In this document: positions 48,013 through 56,804 of the stretch, one piece after another | How positions within the stretch are numbered: the first letter of the stretch is position 1 | How the letters are laid out: the number at the start of each line of letters is the position of its first letter | Source of the DNA: Pelagomonas calceolata | Taxonomy: Eukaryota; Sar; Pelagophyceae; Pelagomonadales; Pelagomonadaceae | NCBI GenBank assembly: GCA_918797485.1 | Contig: CAKKNE010000002.1 | Span: 1,206,501-1,270,500 of the forward strand | Direction of reading: 5' to 3' | Length of the DNA: 64,000 nt | The notes under the pieces: generated by a model | Database searches by the model: none | What the model was told of the DNA's origin: nothing | What the model saw: only the letters and a program-made list of their open reading frames with translations | Position numbers and translations under genes: made by a program

Positions 48013-48879
48013 CTAGGAGCCGCGGTAGGTCGAGAAGGTCCAGGGCGAGCAGAGCAGCGGCACGTGGTAGTGCTCCTCGGGGTTGTCGATGCCGAAGCGG
48101 ATCGGCACGTCCCCCAGAAAGGGCTGGGCCGCCGTCGCCACGCCCTTGGCGGCGAAGTACTCTCCAACATGAAAGGTCCACTCGTAGGCGCCCGCGCAGA
48201 AGTCCGGACCTTTCAAAGCTGGGCCGTCGAGGCGGCCGTCTTCATTGGTAGTGAAGGCGTAGGACGACGGGAGATCGCCATGATCACCTAAGCGCGTCAG
48301 CGTAACACTCATGCCCGCCGCCGGCGTGCCCGACGCGACGTCCAGCACGTGACAGGTCAGAAAACCTTTGCCGTTGCCTTCTACACTGTCTAATAACCGT
48401 AGCCAGGCGATCTTGTGGACCTGGGCCAACGCTTCCGCACGCTCCTCTACCAAATCGCCCGCCATGCGCCGCTCGAGCGCCGCAAAAATGACGCGCTTCG
48501 ACGCGTTGCGGACCGCGAGGATGAACGGAAACCCGAACTTGGCCGTGTAGCGCTCGTTGAGCGACGTGAGCTTTGAGAGCTCCGCTTCCGTTAACGAACC
48601 GAGGCCGGCTTTGGCTTGCTCGGCGGCGGATTCGGCCGTGACGTCGCCGCGCAGCGCGGCCTTGCCGGCCAGGTCGGGGTGCGCTCTCAGTAAAGACAGG
48701 ACCTCGTCGTCCGTCGCGTTGGCCAGCGTCTGCTTCATGGCCGCTGCGAGAGAGGTGACGCTCGCGAAGGGGCCCTGGGCGAAGGCGCGCTCGGCGACCC
48801 ACGGGCTTTTTTCGTAGCAGCCGCCTACCGCTGCGACAAACGCGTCTTTGGTTGCGATCGCGGAGAGGGGTACTGGCAT
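48013..48879 (-). CDS. Allantoin synthase: OHCU decarboxylase - HIU hydrolase fusion
   Basis: 288 residues combining the last two steps of uric acid to (S)-allantoin conversion. Residues 1-165 are the URAD domain (2-oxo-4-hydroxy-4-carboxy-5-ureidoimidazoline decarboxylase) with the catalytic LRAHPDLAGKAAL and the FGFPFILAVRNASK segment. Residues about 172-288 are the URAH/transthyretin-like 5-hydroxyisourate hydrolase domain with LTCHVLDVASGTPAAGMSV, FHVGEYFA, HYHVPLLCSPW and the diagnostic C-terminal YRGS. Plants carry the same order of domains (TTL/allantoin synthase). Purine-nitrogen salvage fits bloom-forming algae that live on organic nitrogen. No C-terminal PTS1 is possible because YRGS ends the protein; an internal or N-terminal peroxisomal signal is not evident. 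Confidence 0.93.
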   Translation of the reverse strand: MPVPLSAIATKDAFVAAVGGCYEKSPWVAERAFAQGPFASVTSLAAAMKQTLANATDDEVLSLLRAHPDLAGKAALRGDVTAESAAEQAKAGLGSLTEAELSKLTSLNERYTAKFGFPFILAVRNASKRVIFAALERRMAGDLVEERAEALAQVHKIAWLRLLDSVEGNGKGFLTCHVLDVASGTPAAGMSVTLTRLGDHGDLPSSYAFTTNEDGRLDGPALKGPDFCAGAYEWTFHVGEYFAAKGVATAAQPFLGDVPIRFGIDNPEEHYHVPLLCSPWTFSTYRGS

Positions 48880-49357
48880 GATTTTTGCTTCACGGCGACT
48901 TTAGGCTGCGTAGAACTGAGAGCACACTTGAGCAGGCTGTCTGAGAGTACTGCTTGCTTACAAGCTTGGGCTGCAAAAGCGGCGATTTTTCGGCCTGTTC
49001 GCAGCGCACGAGTTGTCTGAGTCGCGCGGTGGTATCTGTGCGACCGAGGACTACCTGTGCGTTGAGCTTGAGGCCTTTTGCGGGAGCTGGCGCTCGCTAG
49101 CTATTGCCACTAGGAGGGCAACAAGGCCTTGCTCGGGTTGAGACCGCGTGTGAGTGTTCGAAAGCGGTAAGGCGCCCTCTCGTCGCCCCAAGGACCCATG
49201 CGACCACGCCCGGCACCATCCGGTGCTTAATTCAATCGGCGCCGCGGAGACTGCCCCCCGCCAGGGGGTTTCGCCAACTAGTCCTAGCAACGTAACAAAA
49301 TATCTATCACAAGACGCCATCGCCGCGACAACAAAAAAAACTTCATGGGTCTTAGCT
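48880..49357. other. Intergenic, 478 bp
   Basis: Promoter side of the allantoin synthase gene and 3' side of the CSP41-like gene. A solitary introner-like core, GACGCCATCGCCGCGAC, lies at 49313-49329. A CTAG-N9-CTAG pair near 49097 is too different from the upstream element to count. Confidence 0.35.
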
Positions 49358-50775
49358 CTAGAGGTGGACGCCGCGCGTCCCGTAGTCCTGCTCGAGGTTC
49401 TGGCACAGCTCGAGCCCGTCCTTCGACGTGTCGAGGTCGCCCTGGTCCAGACCCAGCGCGAGGAAGTCCTTCGTGTAGAACCCGTCCGCGGCGATGTCCT
49501 CGAGGACGTTGTGCTTCGCGCCCTCCCAGCCAAGAGTGGACATGACCTTGCGCACGCGCACGGCGAAGCCCTCGGCGTTCGGCCGGAAGGGGAACGAGGA
49601 TTTGGTGTCCGGCGGTAATGCCGTAACTAACGCCTCCTTGCCGAGCGCGTTCGCCGCGGCGATGCACACGTCGTCGTAGGAACACATCTTGTTCGTGCCG
49701 CAGTTGAAGATCTCGCCGCCCGCTTCACTTTCTTTGCCGACGACGGAACCGATCAACGAAGCCACATCTTCACAATGAGTGACAGAGACGGGCTGCTGCG
49801 CGTCGGCCGGGACCGGCATCGGCAGGTCCCGCGCGGCTCGGTTCAGGAACCAATCCAAATAATCGCGCTTGTTCGTGTAGGGGCCGTAGATGTACTGCGG
49901 CCGGAAGGCCGTCCACCTTCCGGGTAACTCCTTCTCGAGGGTCATCTCGACCTGTGTGGAAATCAAATTTTACGGCGCGTTCGTGCTGAAGCATCGCGCC
50001 GTCCTCCACGCCATCGATGCGACGCCTGCTCGATGGCGTAGCGATGCCGGTTCCTCGCCGCTCGACGGAGCCAGCACGGCCGCGTCATTGTGCACCCGAC
50101 GCACTGGTTGATTTCCACACCGTTCTCGACCTCGCGCTGGCCGGTCGGCGGGTCCTTGACCTTCTTCTCCTCCTTCAACATCCCCTTGGCGGCGTACATG
50201 CCCGCCGATGAGACGAAGCTGTAGAACGCATCAGACTTCTTCGCCGCGGAGATGATGGGCGCGGCGTCGCCCGGTTTCTTCGAGTTGTTGTCGAAGACGT
50301 GCGTGGCCTTGTCGCCGCAGGCGGCTTCTACGGCCGACGCGTCGGACGTGTCGACCCACTCCACATTCACGGACGACGGGAGCTCGCCGTACTTGCTGAA
50401 CGGCAAAGCTTCTTTTTTGGCGGCGCTGTCCTGCACGATGGTCACGGTCAGGTCCTTGTCAGCCAGGTTCTTGGCCAGATGAAAACCGATCTCGCCGTGG
50501 CCGCCGCCCTTGTTTTGTACCTGCGAGCGGGACACGCCGTCGAACCGACACATTGGGCACAGCGTCGGCCGAAGTTTGACGACATTGAGCCGACATCCGC
50601 GTACAGCGTCGACGGCAGCGAGGCAACAACTCGAAGACTTCCGACGCCGCAACCGCACGATGACCGCATGGCCGGCGGCGTTGAGGGCCGTGCTGGATCT
50701 AGCAGTGGGGGCCGGGGCGAAGCACTCCGCGCCTAATGCGAGAGCGAGGACGACGGCGGCGGCACGCATGATCAC
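49358..50775 (-). CDS. Plastid CSP41-like NAD-dependent epimerase family protein
   Basis: Three minus-strand exons, 50775-50659, 50520-50131 and 49951-49358, 366 residues. The N-terminus MIMRAAAVVLALALGAECFA followed by PAPTARSSTALNA is a bipartite presequence for a complex plastid, with cleavage expected before the Phe. The body is an atypical short-chain dehydrogenase of the chloroplast stem-loop RNA-binding (CSP41) type: GHAVI joined to VQNKGGGHGEIGFHLAK (nucleotide loop), HVFDNNSK, FVSSAGMYA, RPQYIYGPYTNKRDYLDWF and VTHCEDVASLIGSV. The catalytic Tyr-x3-Lys is changed, as in CSP41. In plants this protein stabilises plastid transcripts and rRNA. Both introns are introners; removing them from the GT of the target duplication restores TGQREVEMTLEKE. 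Confidence 0.87.
49952..50130 (-). mobile_element. Intact introner, antisense orientation (CSP41-like gene, intron 2)
   Basis: 179 bp. In gene sense: octamer GTCGAGAA, element CGGTGTGGAAATCAACC to AAATTTGATTTCCACACAG, octamer GTCGAGAT (7 of 8). Core arms at about 50006-50040. The element body aligns to the intron at 55645-55810 when read on the plus strand, so it lies here in the opposite orientation to transcription. Confidence 0.93.
50521..50658 (-). mobile_element. Decayed introner-derived intron (CSP41-like gene, intron 1)
   Basis: 138 bp, phase 0, donor GTGCGG, acceptor CCCGCTCGCAG. Core arms reduced to GTCGACGCTG and TTCGACGGCGTG. Membership of the family is less certain. Confidence 0.5.
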
Positions 50776-51229
50776 TGGTGTAGTAGCAGAGAGCTGCGTT
50801 GCGTCGGTGCAACAGCGGCGCGTATAGCAGCAGGATCCCTGAGCTGCAGAGACACATCACAAAAATGAAGGCGATCTCCCGTCCATCGCAATCGCATCTG
50901 ATCCGTCTGTGACCGCTCCCTACCGTTGCGATGATGCGCTGGGAGGTTTGGCAACTCGTTTGTCTTCTAGCGTTTACGCCCACTAGAGTCCCGGGACCGG
51001 AATCGCAGTTTGATCATTGCCCGCGCGCCGCTGACCAAATTTGCACGCGCCGGACGTCACAAGCGACTCGTCAGTGTCCCGAGTACGCCACGCGAGCTCT
51101 GCGACCCCCGCGCGCCGCGGCTGTGAAGAAAACTGGTAAGCCTTCACTCACCTCTGCAGCGTGAAAAGCCCGCGCGCGCGGACGCGAGAGAGAGTACTTA
51201 AGCGGTCACGAACGCTAGACTAGCAAGCG
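50776..51229. other. Intergenic, 454 bp
   Basis: Divergent spacer between the CSP41-like gene and the small basic ORF. A CTAGACTAG sits just before the ATG at 51230. No RNA gene or further ORF recognised. Confidence 0.35.
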
Positions 51230-51896
51230 ATGGCGACGCCCGAGGTCGTCGCGCCCACGCCCGTGGAAGACGACGCTGCGGCGCCGGCAATCACCGGCTC
51301 GCGCCGACGAGGCGACACGCACTCGGTCGGGCGCCCGCCGCGCCGGCGTCCGTCCCGGCCGCGTGGGTCGCGGCCGCGATGGCGCTGGCGCCGCCGCGGC
51401 CGCCGGCGACGGCGCCGGTGGCCGCAGCTGCTTTGGTGCCGCGGGCCGCGGCGCTGGCTATCTCGAGCTGGCACGCGGGCACGTCCGACCCCGACGCCGA
51501 CCTCGAAGCCGGCGCCGTCGCGCCGCGCCGCTTCGGGGGCCCGGCGCCCGCGGCTCCTGTCCCTCAGAGATGGGGGCCGACAGGCAGCCGAAAGCCCCTC
51601 GAGATGAGGAGAATCGGCGACGCGGAGTGGCGGACGTCGTGCCCGCGACGTCGCCTCCCGTGACGCCGAGGCAGCCGTCGCCGTGGCTCAGTGTCGTCTG
51701 CGACTACTCGGGAGCGTCCGGCCCGCGCCTCGCCAAGCGCGTGCGCCGGCTCTCGCAATCGCGGAGCGGCTCGCCGGTGGGCGTCGAGTCGACGGGCGCC
51801 GCGCTCCTCGGCAAGCGCAAGGCGGAGCCTTCGCTGACGCCGGCGGAGAAGAAGCGCAACTACTCCTACCACCGAGGCGGGTGGCCGGGCCAGTGA
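51230..51896 (+). CDS. Putative small basic protein, exon structure unresolved
   Basis: The ATG at 51230 (MATPEVVAPTPVEDDAAAPA) opens a plausible acidic N-terminus, but natural-looking composition then moves to the frame containing 51379 (APVPQRWGPTGSR) and finally to a third frame that ends at 51896 (SPWLSVVCDYSGASGPRLAK, SGSPVGVESTGAALLGKRKA, NYSYHRGGWPGQ). Each single frame taken alone turns into Arg runs outside its segment. Either two small introns or two frame changes connect them; I could not place splice sites confidently. The C-terminal 80 residues, with KRVRRLSQSRSGSP and GKRKAEPSLTPAEKK, look like a nuclear basic tail. No domain recognised. Confidence 0.4.
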
Positions 51897-51907
51897 AGAC
51901 TAATTAT

Positions 51908-52552
51908 CTAACCGTTTACCTTAATCCCCGGCGGCTGCGCCCACGCGGGCAGCTCCCGCGGCTTCGCCGGGTCGAACTCGCCGCGCACGGGCGCGGAGCC
52001 GTCCGCGGGGTAGAAGACGGTGGCCGAGCCGTCGACGCAGTAGCGCTGGCCGGACAGCGCCGCCGGCGTGCCTGGGAATAAAGCACCATCAAGAAATCGA
52101 TCCCCCAGGTGCCCGCCGCAGCGGCCGCACCGGATCTCGGCGCCCGCGAGGAACTCGAGCGCGGAGGATTCGACGGCAACGGCGGGCAGCTGCGTCGCGA
52201 ACGACGGCCAGCCCGTCCCGCTGTCGAATTTCGCGCTCGAGGCGAAGAGCGGGACGCCGCAGCCGGCGCAGCGGAACTCGCCCGGGCGCTTCTCCTTGAC
52301 GAGCGGCGAACTGTTGGGCGGCTCCGTGCCACCGTTCCTCAGGACGAAGTACTCGACGCTACTCAGTTGCCGCTGCCACTCGGCCTCGGACTTTTGGACC
52401 TCGTAGCCCTCGGTGCGGCTCGCGGTCCCGCCGGGCGGCTTGGCTTGCGCGGCGGCCGGGACTCCCAACGCGGCGGCCGCTGGGAGCGCGCGGCGCGTGA
52501 CCCGCAGCGCGGATGCTGTTGCGAGAGTGGCAATTAAGAGCGTGCGCGGCAT
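51908..52552 (-). CDS. Methionine-R-sulfoxide reductase B, probably thylakoid-lumen targeted
   Basis: 214 residues from the ATG at 52552. The N-terminus has a hydrophobic signal (MPRTLLIATLATASAL), then RVTRRALPAAAALGVPAAAQA, a twin-arginine plus hydrophobic plus A-x-A cleavage pattern, suggesting Tat import into the thylakoid lumen after plastid entry. The catalytic domain (about 50-205) is MsrB: FRCAGCGVPLF and IRCGRCGGHLGD hold the four zinc Cys, KFDSGTGWPSF lines the substrate pocket, and RYCVDGSATVFYP carries the catalytic Cys. MsrB reduces methionine-R-sulfoxide in oxidised proteins, apt for light-stressed thylakoids. The start was moved from 52576 to the Met before the signal peptide. 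Confidence 0.87.
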   Translation of the reverse strand: MPRTLLIATLATASALRVTRRALPAAAALGVPAAAQAKPPGGTASRTEGYEVQKSEAEWQRQLSSVEYFVLRNGGTEPPNSSPLVKEKRPGEFRCAGCGVPLFASSAKFDSGTGWPSFATQLPAVAVESSALEFLAGAEIRCGRCGGHLGDRFLDGALFPGTPAALSGQRYCVDGSATVFYPADGSAPVRGEFDPAKPRELPAWAQPPGIKVNG

Positions 52553-52939
52553 GCTAGCTTGAGCGTGTGAGAGCAAAGTGGTCAGGAGACCGTTTTAAAC
52601 ACGGATTGCTTGCAGAGCTGGGTCAACGCCGACCACTGATGAGTCCTTCGAATCTCGGTTGTGTTCAACGCGATCGTAGAGAGGCGTATGCGCCGATAGA
52701 CGTGGTCCTGCTCGAGTGCTTGAGCTTGCTAGTGTCTTTACAGGACGCTAGCTCGGCTTTGCGGACGCGCGGCGGCTTTTTGACGCACTCCTGCGCGACG
52801 TCGTCAACGCATTACAAAATTTGAAAGCCCAGGAAGCGCTAGGACCAGTTGCCTGCGCCTTTGCCAGACAAGTGCATCCACCTGTCCAATTGCAGCAAGC
52901 TGCTTGCCTGTTGCAGCGCCCGCCCATCGCCGCGGCAGC
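52553..52939. other. Divergent intergenic region, 387 bp
   Basis: Between MsrB and the Pro/Gln-rich protein gene. Holds CTAG-bounded element copy 7. The downstream frame opens at 52904, but the signal-like start is at 52940. Confidence 0.4.
52729..52751 (+). promoter_or_regulatory. CTAG-bounded upstream element, copy 7
   Basis: 23 bp: CTAG, TGTCTTTACAGGACG, CTAG. It ends 189 bp before the ATG at 52940 and lies 177 bp from the divergent MsrB start. Confidence 0.6.
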
Positions 52940-54016
52940 ATGAAACGACGAAGAACCCTCAACGTTGCAGCGCTGCTGGCGACAGCAACGGCGAGCAGCG
53001 AGTGGGGCGAGTGGGGCCCGCCGCCGCCGCCGCCGCCGCCTCCGCAGCAGCAGCAGCCACCGCCACAATATGATCCGCAGCAGCAGGGCGGCTATTACGG
53101 TGAGCAACAGCCACAATACGACCAGCAACAACCGCAGCGCCCGCCGGGCCCGCCGCCGCCGAAGCCGCCCGCGGGGCCAATTCTCGCGCGCGTCTCGTCC
53201 GTCGTCTCGGGCGCGGGCGTCGGTTGTGGCATAGGAAAATGCATCACGGGCAACGCCTCTCCCCGATTCGCGGCGGCCGGCGCCGTATCCTGCTTCCTGA
53301 GCTGTTGCATCGGCGGGCGTTTTGGGGACGCGGCGCTGGCCTTGGGGCAGACGACGGTCGGCGCCGTCAAGAAGAGTCGCGCGCTGCGAGATGGGCGGTA
53401 TCCCGTCTTCCGCCAGTTCAAGGCGGGCCTGGGGTTGGTGCAGCGGGAGCCGTGGCCGCCGGGCGCGCCGAACCCCTGGAGATATAAAAGGCAATCCGCA
53501 ATAGACCCGCGCTTCTCCATGTACGAGGCGCTCGGGGCGGCGCTGCTGACGGGCGGCGTCGGCATCAACTTCGTGCCGCTGCCGCCGCTCGTGCCGCGGT
53601 CGCTGTGCGCGCTGGGCGCGTCGTTATTTTTCATGTCGCTGGTCGTCGTGAGGGACGCGCGGGGCGACGCGGCGCGGTGTCTGGCGGCGCGCGTCGTGGC
53701 CTCCATCCGAGTCATGCTGGCCGCCGCCTCGGAGCAGCAACTCGTGTCGAAGACCGCGCAGGCCTGGGGCCTCGGCGCGATGCGGCTCGGCGCCGTCGAC
53801 AAGAAGCTGGGCGTGTCGCGGACGATGGGCCGGCTCTTCTCGCGGGCCGCGTCGACGGCGCAGGCCGCGGCCGCGGAGGCCGCGGCCGCGCAGGCGGGCG
53901 GCCCCGACCGACGGCCACCGCCGCCGCCCCAGCAGCAGCATCCGGCCTGGGCGCCGGACTCGCAGAGCGACTGGGGCCACCCGGGCGCCGCGGGGCCGGG
54001 CGCGGGGCAGTGGTGA
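52940..54016 (+). CDS. Pro/Gln-rich membrane protein, unknown
   Basis: 358 residues from the ATG at 52940 (MKRRRTLNVAALLATATASS), which reads as a signal peptide; 12 more codons are open upstream. Residues about 22-85 are a Pro/Gln/Tyr-rich segment (QQQQPPPQYDPQQQGGYYGE). Residues about 90-150 contain a Gly/Cys-rich hydrophobic stretch (GAGVGCGIGKC, AGAVSCFLSCCIGGRFG) and residues about 205-250 further hydrophobic segments (ALGAALLTGGVGINFVPLPP, SLCALGASLFFMSLVVV), so one to three membrane spans are likely. The C-terminus returns to Pro/Gln/Gly-rich low complexity ending GAGQW. The central part resembles small organelle membrane proteins such as FUN14-like proteins in its Gly-rich helices, but I do not assert that. 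Confidence 0.6.
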   Translation: MKRRRTLNVAALLATATASSEWGEWGPPPPPPPPPQQQQPPPQYDPQQQGGYYGEQQPQYDQQQPQRPPGPPPPKPPAGPILARVSSVVSGAGVGCGIGKCITGNASPRFAAAGAVSCFLSCCIGGRFGDAALALGQTTVGAVKKSRALRDGRYPVFRQFKAGLGLVQREPWPPGAPNPWRYKRQSAIDPRFSMYEALGAALLTGGVGINFVPLPPLVPRSLCALGASLFFMSLVVVRDARGDAARCLAARVVASIRVMLAAASEQQLVSKTAQAWGLGAMRLGAVDKKLGVSRTMGRLFSRAASTAQAAAAEAAAAQAGGPDRRPPPPPQQQHPAWAPDSQSDWGHPGAAGPGAGQW

Positions 54017-54269
54017 CGCGTTCTGTCGCCATTAGCCCCGTGCGGCCACTCGTGCGGCCCCTCTTCGCCCATCATCGTGGACGGCGCAATGTCATAAAAA
54101 GTTATGAGTATGAGTATGCTTCTCCTCACGCGTCGTATCCCTGGCCTACGCGTGCACGCGCCGCCGCTTTCAAATGCCTCAACATGGGGTGTGTGATGTT
54201 TTTTGTTCGCCTGCTCGGACGTCGCATGCGCAGCGGCGGCGGCGCCAGCGGTTAAACCGCTCGATACAA

Positions 54270-56274
54270 ATGGCGGTGCCGTTGCGGCGAAGCCGCTGTA
54301 GACGCAGCATCCTTGGCCGAGCCGTAGTCGCTGCGATTTTGCTCTCGGAAGCGGTGCAGTGTATTCAGTTCAAACGTAAGCGCGCGGGCGTGAGCCATCG
54401 TGCGGTGCGGCCAGCGGTGTCGACAGCTACGCCAGCGGCTCCATCAAAGGCCAAACCGTCGAATACGGCCGCGGTGACAGGAAAAAATAACATCCTACCG
54501 CTGTCGGCGCCGCAGAACAAAATCGACGCGGCCACGCTGACGGCCCTGGTCGCCGCGGACCCCGGAGACGAGCTGGACGAGCCTCTGCGCCTCGTTTCCG
54601 GCGCGATTCCGAAGGACCTGCGCGGCACGCTCTACGTGAACGGCCCGGCGCGGGTCATCGACGGCCGCGGCCGCGCGGCGCACCCGCTCGACGGCCACGG
54701 TTTTGTAAGGGCGTTTTCATTTGGCGCACGGACGGATGCGGCGAAGCTCGCGGCCGCCGCCTCCACCAACGCTAATGACGCGTCGACGTCCATTGGTGGC
54801 AGCACAGTGGCGGCAGACGGTCGCTCGGGCGTGACGGTCCGCGGGCGCTTCGTGCGGACGTGGGCGTACGAGATCGAGAACTTCTTCGACCGCAACCTGT
54901 TCCGGGGCTTCTTCTCGCTGCCCTTCGCGCCGTCGACGCCGCTGCGCCTCTTCAACGCGCTGTCGCTCTGGCGGAAGAACGTGGCCAACACGGCCGTCGT
55001 CGCCTGGGCGGGGCGGCTTCTCTGCCTCTGGGAGCAGGGCCCGCCGCACGCGCTGGATGTGGAGACGCTCGAGACGGCGGCCGGCTGGGACCACCTTAAT
55101 TATTTAGAGACGCCGGCGTGCGCCGTGTCGCGATTGCGGCCGCTGCTGGCGCACACCAAGGTCTGGGTCGAGAATGATGGAAGGGAGCGCCTCGTCGGCC
55201 TGTCGGTCGTGGGCTCACATTTTACATTTTACGAGTTCGACGAACGCGGCGATCGCGTCGCGACCGTCGCCACGGAGCTGCCGTTCGCGAACCCGCTCAC
55301 CCACGACTTCAGCCTCACGGAGCACTATTACATTGTCGCGGAGAACCCGGTGCGGTACGAACCGGACGTCGCCGGGGCGCTGGACGGGTCGCAGCCCGCG
55401 CTAGGGCCATCCTTTGTCGCTTCCGCCGACGACCGGCCTGGCCTGCTCGCGCTCGTGCCCCGCGACGGGTCCGAGCCGATCGTCCTCGACGCCGGCGACG
55501 CGTCGATCGTCTTCCACTACGCGAACGCGTGGGAGGAAGGATCGCGTATCAAAATCGCGGCGTGCGCGTTCGACCGTTATGAATTGGGCGCCGAGTACGG
55601 CTTCGACGCGGCGGGCGGCCGTTTCGATCCGAACTTGCTACTCCGTGACGATCTGTGTGGAAATCAAAATTTCACGTCGCGTCCTGCTGAATCGGCGGGT
55701 CGACCTCCACGCCATCGACGCTGCGCCTGCTCGATGGCGTGGCGATGCCGGTTCCTCACCACTCGACAGAGCCAGCACGGCAACCCGACACACTCTTGGT
55801 TTCCACACAGGCCACGACAACGCCTGGGGCCCGTTCCTCCGCGTGTCAACAATTAATCTCGCGGCGGCAACGGTGTCGCACACTACGGTGGAACACGTTC
55901 ATCGGGACTTTCCCCGAGTCCATCCGCGAAGGGAGGGCCGGCCGACGAAGTACGCTTATGTCGCGGCGTCGCCCCATCTCCAGGAAGGCGAGCCGTTCTT
56001 CCCCTTCCAGTGCATTCAGAAGGTGGCGCTGGACGGCTCCGACGAAGTCATCACGTGGAGGCCCGCGCGCCCGGGCTGCTTCGTCGGCGAGCCGGTCGTG
56101 GCGCCGCGTCCCGGCGAAGTCAACGAGGACCACGCGTGGCTGCTGATAGTCGTCCACGACGTCCACGCCGCGGCGACGGACCTCGTGGTCCTCGACGCAC
56201 GGACGCTCGCCGTCGCCGCAGAGCTGCGCGTCGACCGGCTCCTGCCGCTCGGCCTCCACGGCACGTGGGCCTGA
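54270..56274 (+). CDS. Carotenoid cleavage oxygenase (RPE65/CCD family)
   Basis: Two exons, 54270-55644 and 55811-56274, 612 residues. The ATG at 54270 begins an N-terminal signal/anchor (SILGRAVVAAILLSEAVQC) consistent with plastid or endomembrane targeting. The seven-bladed propeller shows the family landmarks: GTLYVNGPARV and HPLDGHGFVRAFSF near the N-terminus, and the four iron-ligand His contexts LAHTKV, THDFSLTEHYYI, FHYANAWEE and C-terminal LHGTWA. The substrate would be a carotenoid or apocarotenoid; the cleavage position cannot be read from sequence. Splicing out the introner from the GT of its target duplication gives LLLRHDNAWGPF in frame. The protein ends two residues after the HGTW, as usual. 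Confidence 0.9.
55645..55810 (+). mobile_element. Intact introner, sense orientation (carotenoid oxygenase gene)
   Basis: 166 bp, phase 1. Octamer GTGACGAT, element CTGTGTGGAAATCAAAATTT to TTGGTTTCCACACAG, octamer GCCACGAC (5 of 8; the three differences are consistent with decay). Core arms CCTCCACGCCATCGACG and GCTCGATGGCGTGG at about 55702-55742. Body clearly homologous to 49952-50130 on the plus strand. Confidence 0.92.
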
Positions 56275-56804
56275 TTGTTGTTGAAAACACCCCCCTATAT
56301 GTATAAAGTCTAACTCACTTATGCCGTGCGTGTTGCATCGCATCGGCCTAGAGCATCGGCCCTCGCTACGACTCGCTGCTAGGAGTTGGGCGGAGAGCTT
56401 GAAGACTCGGAAGGCCTCTCAATCCAGGCGCACACGTATCGTTGAGGCCGATGGTGCAGCTAGGCCCTTCTGCTGCTTTTGCGGTTTTGCAATTCAAACA
56501 AGCAGCGCCGCTCATAAGACACTTGCGTGGCAACAGAGACCAAGAAAAGACACACGCCGCGCCTCCAGCGTCATAATCGTCACCTCGAAATCTCGCCTTC
56601 ATTGGCCCTCGGCGCATCGCAAATCCGCTGCCGTCCGTCGACCGTAGCTCGCATCACACACACGCTAGCGCTATGTAGCGCTAGCTGTGACGCGAGACGG
56701 CAGCGCGGCGCTGCGAGACCGTCTCGCGCCACACAAAAAACGCGGCCACCGCCGCCGCCACACATTTTCATCACCTTTAACCATGGCTACACGCAGCGCG
56801 CAGC
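56275..56804. other. Intergenic, 530 bp
   Basis: Promoter side of the large unknown gene. It holds the perfect 10-bp-arm palindrome at 56664-56685. No ORF with a recognisable domain. Confidence 0.4.
56664..56685. repeat. Perfect inverted repeat containing CTAG
   Basis: Arms GCTAGCGCTA and TAGCGCTAGC flank the dinucleotide TG. It lies 119 bp upstream of the ATG at 56805. It could be a dimeric regulator site or a hairpin. Confidence 0.7.

Noticed and set aside
47214-50130. CRISPR-like array from the recurring CACGCCATCGA sequence
   Set aside because: Copies are dispersed through different genes as introns, with inverted terminal repeats and no regular spacing or cas genes; the genome is eukaryotic.
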